Shown: piece after piece, positions 59,207 through 64,000 of the stretch
Numbering within the stretch: position 1 is the first letter of the stretch
How the letters are laid out: each line of letters begins with the position of its first letter
NCBI RefSeq assembly: GCF_041381155.1
Contig: NC_091134.1
Location: 38,151,338-38,215,337 of the forward strand
Source of the DNA: Argopecten irradians
Lineage: Eukaryota > Mollusca > Bivalvia > Pectinida > Pectinidae
Reading direction: 5' to 3'
DNA: 64,000 bases
The notes under the pieces: generated by a model
The model's database searches: none
Told to the model about the DNA's origin: nothing
The model's input: the letters and a program-made list of their open reading frames with translations, nothing else
Translations under genes and position numbers: made by a program

Positions 59207-59295
59207 TTTATTTCGGCATAAGCAGTGTATATACACTAATAGGACGTATGTTTAGCACCGTGTAATTGTGGGCTATGCCAAAGCACTATATCATT

Positions 59296-59475
59296 GTGGT
59301 GGCCGAGTGGTTAAGATGTCTCGACATATCACCACAATCCCTTTGGGTCGCGAGTTCGAATCTCATAAGAGGCAGTTGCCAGGTACTGACTGCTGGTCGG
59401 TAGTCCATCAACAAACCTGGCACGTCCAAACATGACCCTGGCTGTTAATAGGACGTTAAACTAATAAAACCAAAA
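59296..59475 (+). mobile_element. tRNA-derived SINE, near full length
   Basis: The head has pol III boxes: A box TGGCCGAGTGG (59300-59310) and B box GAGTTCGAATC (59351-59361), resembling a Leu/Ser-type tRNA. The body contains 'caggtactgactgctggtcg' and 'cctggcacgtcc', and the tail is 'ggctgttaataggacgttaa' then 'actaataaaacc'. This composition is common in bivalve genomes. Confidence 0.85.
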
Positions 59476-59624
59476 ACCAGAATAATTGTGTATTCAATAC
59501 AAATTAACTAACTTAATTAATTTACGGTTTCTACATACATCCCAAATGTGAGAATATTATAATAACGATCATATACTATCTAAAATTATAAACGTGTAAG
59601 ATACGCGTAGTCCGAAGTTTTATA

Positions 59625-59800
59625 TGGGGCCGTGGTTAAGATGACCACAAGCCAGCAGGGTCCGAATCACGTGGGGCAATTGACAGGTACTGACAGCTGG
59701 TATGTGTTTTTCTGTGGGTACTTCGGCTTTCCTCCTGCAACATATCAGGAACGTCCTTATAAGACCCTGACTGTTAATAGGACATTAAACTGATAAAACC
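59625..59800 (+). mobile_element. tRNA-derived SINE, degraded second copy
   Basis: Same family as 59296 with a truncated head ('ggggccgtggttaagatg'), a fuller body ('gtgggtacttcggctttcct') and the tail 'gactgttaataggacattaa'. It is in direct orientation, about 150 bp after the first copy. Confidence 0.8.
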
Positions 59801-60149
59801 ATGCCGAACATCTATGTAATAGTCATATTGCCCTAATATCTTTTTGTTTTAAACATTTGTATTGCGAACTCTGTAGGTTGAACATGTATATATCCTGATA
59901 TCTTATAGTCCGAAGATTTGTATTGTAAACAATAAACACTGATCGTTTAGATTACATACAACTGTATCCTATACAAGTCGAACATCTGTTTCAAAGACCG
60001 CTTTAATTAATCCAAATTATAAATTATAAATATGACATTCCAAACGTTGTCATTATAAACACTTTAGAGTTCGAGCACACTTATAATATTAACCACTTAC
60101 TTTTTTTTCAGCACATTTTTCGTTCAAACCCTAAGATGTAATATTTTAT

Positions 60150-60402
60150 CGAAACCTTTATGTTCTAAACTTCATTTGTTGAAACCCTATATGCTCTAAA
60201 TATCATTTGTTGAAACCCTATGTTCTAAACATCATTTGTTGAAACCCTATGTTCTAAACATCATTTGTTGAAACCCTATGTTCTAAACATCATTTGTTGA
60301 AACCTTATGTTCTAAACATCATTTGTTGAAACCATATGTTCTAAACATCATTTGTTGAAACCATATGTTCTAAACATCATTTGTTGAAACCCTATGTTTT
60401 CT
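60150..60402. repeat. 29-bp minisatellite, about 8 copies
   Basis: Unit 'ccctatgttctaaacatc' plus 'atttgttgaaa', 29 bp. Edge copies are diverged ('ctatatgctctaaatatc'), inner copies nearly identical with c/t and c/a changes in 'aaaccctat'. Confidence 0.9.
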
Positions 60403-61677
60403 ATATTTTTGCAGAAAATTTACGTTCTAAAATACAATATGTACATATACCTTAATTAAACCCCTATATTTCAAACATCAACTGTTCAAATCCTATAACA
60501 AGTGCTGCAGTTTTGTTGAAATAACCCTATGTTCTGGACGTCTTTTTTATTACTATTCTCTTTATTTAATCCAAAATTACTACCTTTGTATCAAATCATT
60601 GCATCATAACAGGTCTCTGGATATTTCAGATAAATCAGATTTGACCCCATGCCCCTAAACAAAGATCAATGCTATTTGAGTCATCTCTAGTATTGGTTAT
60701 TCAGAAGAAGTTTAATCGTTTGAAAACTTTTGAGAAGTCTGACCTTGATTGCCGATAAAGGTCATTTACATTCACACTGTTTTCCAGCCGTTGTAAGTCG
60801 TGGACTTGTAAGGCCGTTCTATATTTGGTTTCATCCTAACACAAACTATGTAGCCTTACATTAAAGTACATGTATGTTAAAAGTTCATTATTGCATCTGA
60901 TCTTCAGTCAGTGGAGATCGCTTAGATAGGCTAATCGTTTTGCATTTTGTAATTAAACTTGTTAAAATACCAGGTCTTTAGGCATCATGGTTAATGAGAA
61001 AAATTAGAAAAAACAAAAACATTTTAACTTCTGCAACCTTAGGTGCATGGTAAGGCTTATGTATTTAGTAATTAGTTACCCCCCTTTACAAGAACATGCG
61101 CACAGACTTTATATCGGTAGTCTTGAATCTCCTTTGTTATTGAGAAGTTGCACAGGGGGGGATTTCTAAAAGCTAATGATCAACAATGACCTTGAATGAA
61201 GGTCACAATTTTTCATAGTATTAAACTTGTAAGCTAACTATCTTGCAGGTTTTTATGTACAATAACAAGACTATATACATCACAGAATTTCAAAATATTT
61301 TATTGTTTAAGCACTTAAAACAAAATATTTTTTATTTTGCTTTTTTCAATACTGGGAATAGAGTTTTGGTGAAAAACTTTTTCCGGGAAAACTTTTTCTG
61401 GGAATATACATGTTATTTTTGTCAGTTCTATAAAAATATAAAAGTCATCTAGCTGTTAACAGATTATTTCTATCAAGATGAAAACTAGATGTGACAACAT
61501 GATGATCACAGCAGCCATAGTTTTCTCTTGATGAAGACCAAAGCTACAGCAAAATTTTACAGAACACATTTTCCTATGACATTAAAATTAAAGAGTATAG
61601 ACAGTTGAACTAATGATACATCAATGTGAAACTTTTTGTTAGTGGTAATTCACAATATCATAATAAATACTGTTTCC
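60403..61677. other. Gene-free DNA
   Basis: No gene or repeat recognised. A 69-codon ORF at 61243-61452 (+) is F/N/K-rich and without a domain. Confidence 0.5.
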
Positions 61678-61993
61678 CATCCTCGATACTCCAGGGGTTC
61701 CGATCACTTACGATCTCTACATCCCTGGACTATCTCATAGTAAAACTGGAGGCAACAGAATAGAAAAGGTAATTTAGTCATTTGATGTACATCAAAAGAG
61801 CCATATAACGGTACACTGTGGTTGACTGTGTGGCTTTGATGTAGGCGTCGCTCTCTCTGTAGTCTTCAAAGGAAATCTTTGCTAGCCTGTGATTGGTCAA
61901 ATGTTTTTCGCTGAGCTGCCTTCAATTTCACTATGAGATAGTCTAGGGGTGTAGAGATCATAAGTGATCAGAACCCCTGGAATATCGAGGATG
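61678..61993. mobile_element. MITE-A copy 2
   Basis: 316 bp with the same ~60-bp inverted ends as the 1428 copy and a perfect 9-bp target duplication, actgtttcc (61669-61677 and 61994-62002). The interior ('ggttgactgtgtggctttga', 'gtagtcttcaaaggaaatct') is the reverse of copy 1 and somewhat shorter. Confidence 0.9.
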
Positions 61994-62240
61994 ACTGTTT
62001 CCATACATAGAAATTTTTTTTTTAGTCTATGTGAATTTTGAACCCTTGTCATCTTTTGTATTAGACATATTATACATTTTTAATGTGTAATGGAAAAATA
62101 TAAATCCATTTTACCCTGAAGGTATGATGGCTGTATTGAATTTACTTTATCTATTGATACTTTTTAAACACTTTCTCACCTTCATATTCTCTCACTTTAT
62201 TGTCCATTATACAAATTGGTTGTATATCTGATTTTACACT

Positions 62241-62370
62241 AATATATTAGATTTAGAGGCCACAATTGCTTTGGAATATCAATGATAACGATATTAATTA
62301 CATGTAATATATTAGATTTAGAGGCCACAATTGCTTTGGAATATCAATGATAACGATATTAATTACATGT
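62241..62370. repeat. Exact 65-bp tandem duplication
   Basis: 'aatatattagatttagaggc' through 'aattacatgt' occurs twice without a difference (62241-62305, 62306-62370). It is recent, or an assembly artefact. Confidence 0.95.
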
Positions 62371-62670
62371 ATAAGAAATGCAAAACGGCCCAGCCATCAG
62401 CTGGTGAAAAGCCCTATAGAGTATAAGTAACATAACAATAACAAAAGGTAATGAAAGCCCTAAATAGGAAGTCCGACAATGAACCATATAAAAATACATA
62501 AATGCATGTAAATATAATAAAGTACATGTACATAGTACAAAGGAAAGTTACATCATACATACAAATACATGTATTTAATAAACAGAGATTGATACTATGT
62601 TAATTTTCAATGTGCAAGGCCTATAAATAATTCATCCTACTAAACATTTTGTATTAAATCATAGGTTTTT

Positions 62671-62826
62671 TAGGTCAAAGACCCACTACAGACTAAGATA
62701 TAGAGAAAGGTAAGGAGCTCCTCTGTGATGCAAAATTGGGAACTGGTAATTCATTTCAAAGTCCTGGCCTACAGTATGGCTACAGACTAATCTCTATATA
62801 TTAGTCCATATTAGGTCTTTGACCTA
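62671..62826. mobile_element. Short inverted-repeat element, 156 bp
   Basis: The ends TAGGTCAAAGACC (62671) and its inverse (ending 62826) extend into about 36 bp of imperfect pairing through 'gactaa-atatagaga'. MITE-like; no target duplication was determined. Confidence 0.65.
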
Positions 62827-64000
62827 CCAGCATATGATTAAATCACAATCAGATATGATCTAATGATTCATATGGATTTTAAATCCTTACTACACCTAAG
62901 AACATTCATTTAATTGATTGGCCACTGATTCATAGTTTTATAGTGTTACCACACTGAATCGTCATTTAAATGGGTCGTGTTGCAAGTGGCGAGTTAAATT
63001 TCAACACATATGCCAGTGCACATACCTACATACATGTATATATATGTTTGGTGAACTAAGCTAGCGAGCGTATGTCAGTAACTTGAAGTGTTATAGATTA
63101 TATGACATGTAGAGTATAAACAATCCATCGTACTTTGATTTGTTGTTGTTGTTTTTTAACTAAACATGCCGTGGCAAGACTGTCACTTCTATATGACATT
63201 TTGTTGCACGCTTCCCTTTGTTGACGCGGCCTCGTTTTGGAAAAAAATATGTCATGTTCTATGTAAAGCTTGACTTCGCTCTATTTTTAGAGGAGTATTT
63301 TCCTGGTCAAGCTAGGCAACTGACCACCCATTTTGTTCGCTGTATGCATCGAAAATGATCTGAAGATTATATCTATGAACGGGATAAATTTCAATTTCGT
63401 AAACTTTATATTTCATTGGGCGAAACCTACATTTAACAGGTTTTGCTTGTAATTTCATCATTTTAAACAAAACTTAAAGGTATGCTATGCATGTTCTACT
63501 ATTAACCAATATATTCAGAACAATTTGTTTTTATGATTTAAGGATACTAACGTTCTATTACTCACATATTTTGCAGAAATTAAATACACTATGTACAAAC
63601 ATATATTGAAATTTTATAAATAAACACACTCTTATCACAGATTAGCAATCTCCAGATATACCATTCTTTCATTCTTAAAAAATCTCATATTCTATGATCA
63701 CTATCACATGTAAACATTTGTACATTGCCATTCACATCTAAAAATCTTTTGAAATACAACTTTGGAATGTCAGGATCTTTTCTTCTTTATGTCAATCTCT
63801 TAATTCTTTTGTGAGTCTTATTTCTTGTGAGTTACAAAAATTCCTTTTCAGAAGAAAATTATTTTCATAAACTGGATAAACTAGGGTTGACTTGGAATCT
63901 TTATCAAATATACCCAGGTAAAGCCAGGGTTCTCACTAAATTTTTAAATAGATGGTTGAAAATTAACAATAGATGGTTGAGGGCCACAAGCCCCCATGGG
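62827..64000. other. Gene-free DNA
   Basis: No gene recognised. The last 70 bases repeat 'aatagatggttga' twice and may start another repeat beyond the window. Confidence 0.45.

Noticed and set aside
59296-59370. Functional tRNA gene
   Set aside because: A and B boxes are present, but the stem partners are poor and the sequence continues into a SINE body and tail.

Overview
The window looks like a stretch of nuclear genome from a mollusc, most probably a bivalve. It is visibly AT-rich, its genes are split by long introns with GT/AG boundaries, it carries tRNA-derived SINEs with the tail 'gctgttaataggacgtt' that I associate with bivalves, and it holds pearl/Helentron-like elements with tandem cores. 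The species cannot be named from sequence alone.

Layout. 1-4190: gene-free, with a 374-bp inverted-repeat MITE and a compound duplicated repeat. 4190-10565: a 54-bp satellite of about 118 copies, with a higher-order period near 1.25 kb in its distal part. 10535-19894 (minus): the 3' half of an ACP6-like lysophosphatidic acid phosphatase gene whose last codons and stop lie in the satellite. Its introns hold a LINE relic, a MITE and a tandem array of one of the gene's own splice acceptors. 19895-36342: a repeat-dominated desert with SINEs, foldback units, four ~1-kb tandem units and a 2.7-kb element with a ~505-bp core. 36343-36514 (minus): first coding exon of an EF-hand protein. 39612-41366: a pearl/Helentron-like element with exact 155-bp core repeats. 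41755-44102 (minus), possibly starting at 49832: MEAF6, a subunit of MYST histone acetyltransferase complexes. 50016-50941 (plus): a divergent two-exon gene for a 64-residue basic protein. 50985-51515: a 44/45-bp minisatellite. 52272-59065 (minus): a large gene for an unrecognised protein of about 1,490 residues, with a possible CRE-rich promoter and an upstream ORF that overlaps the main start. 59296-64000: SINEs, minisatellites and MITEs.

The genes do not form an operon or a visible pathway; they are independent animal housekeeping or unknown genes. What stands out is how repeats interact with genes: the satellite abuts the ACP6 end, an ACP6 exon start is tandemly amplified, and several repeat families spread motifs resembling YY1 and monomeric nuclear-receptor sites.

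I see no clear new defence or mobile system. The best candidates for something undescribed are the ACP6/satellite junction, the amplified splice acceptor, the unrecognised 1,490-residue gene with its overlapping upstream ORF, and a perfect 23-bp hairpin just past that gene's stop. Homology calls are from memory of protein families; no search was run.
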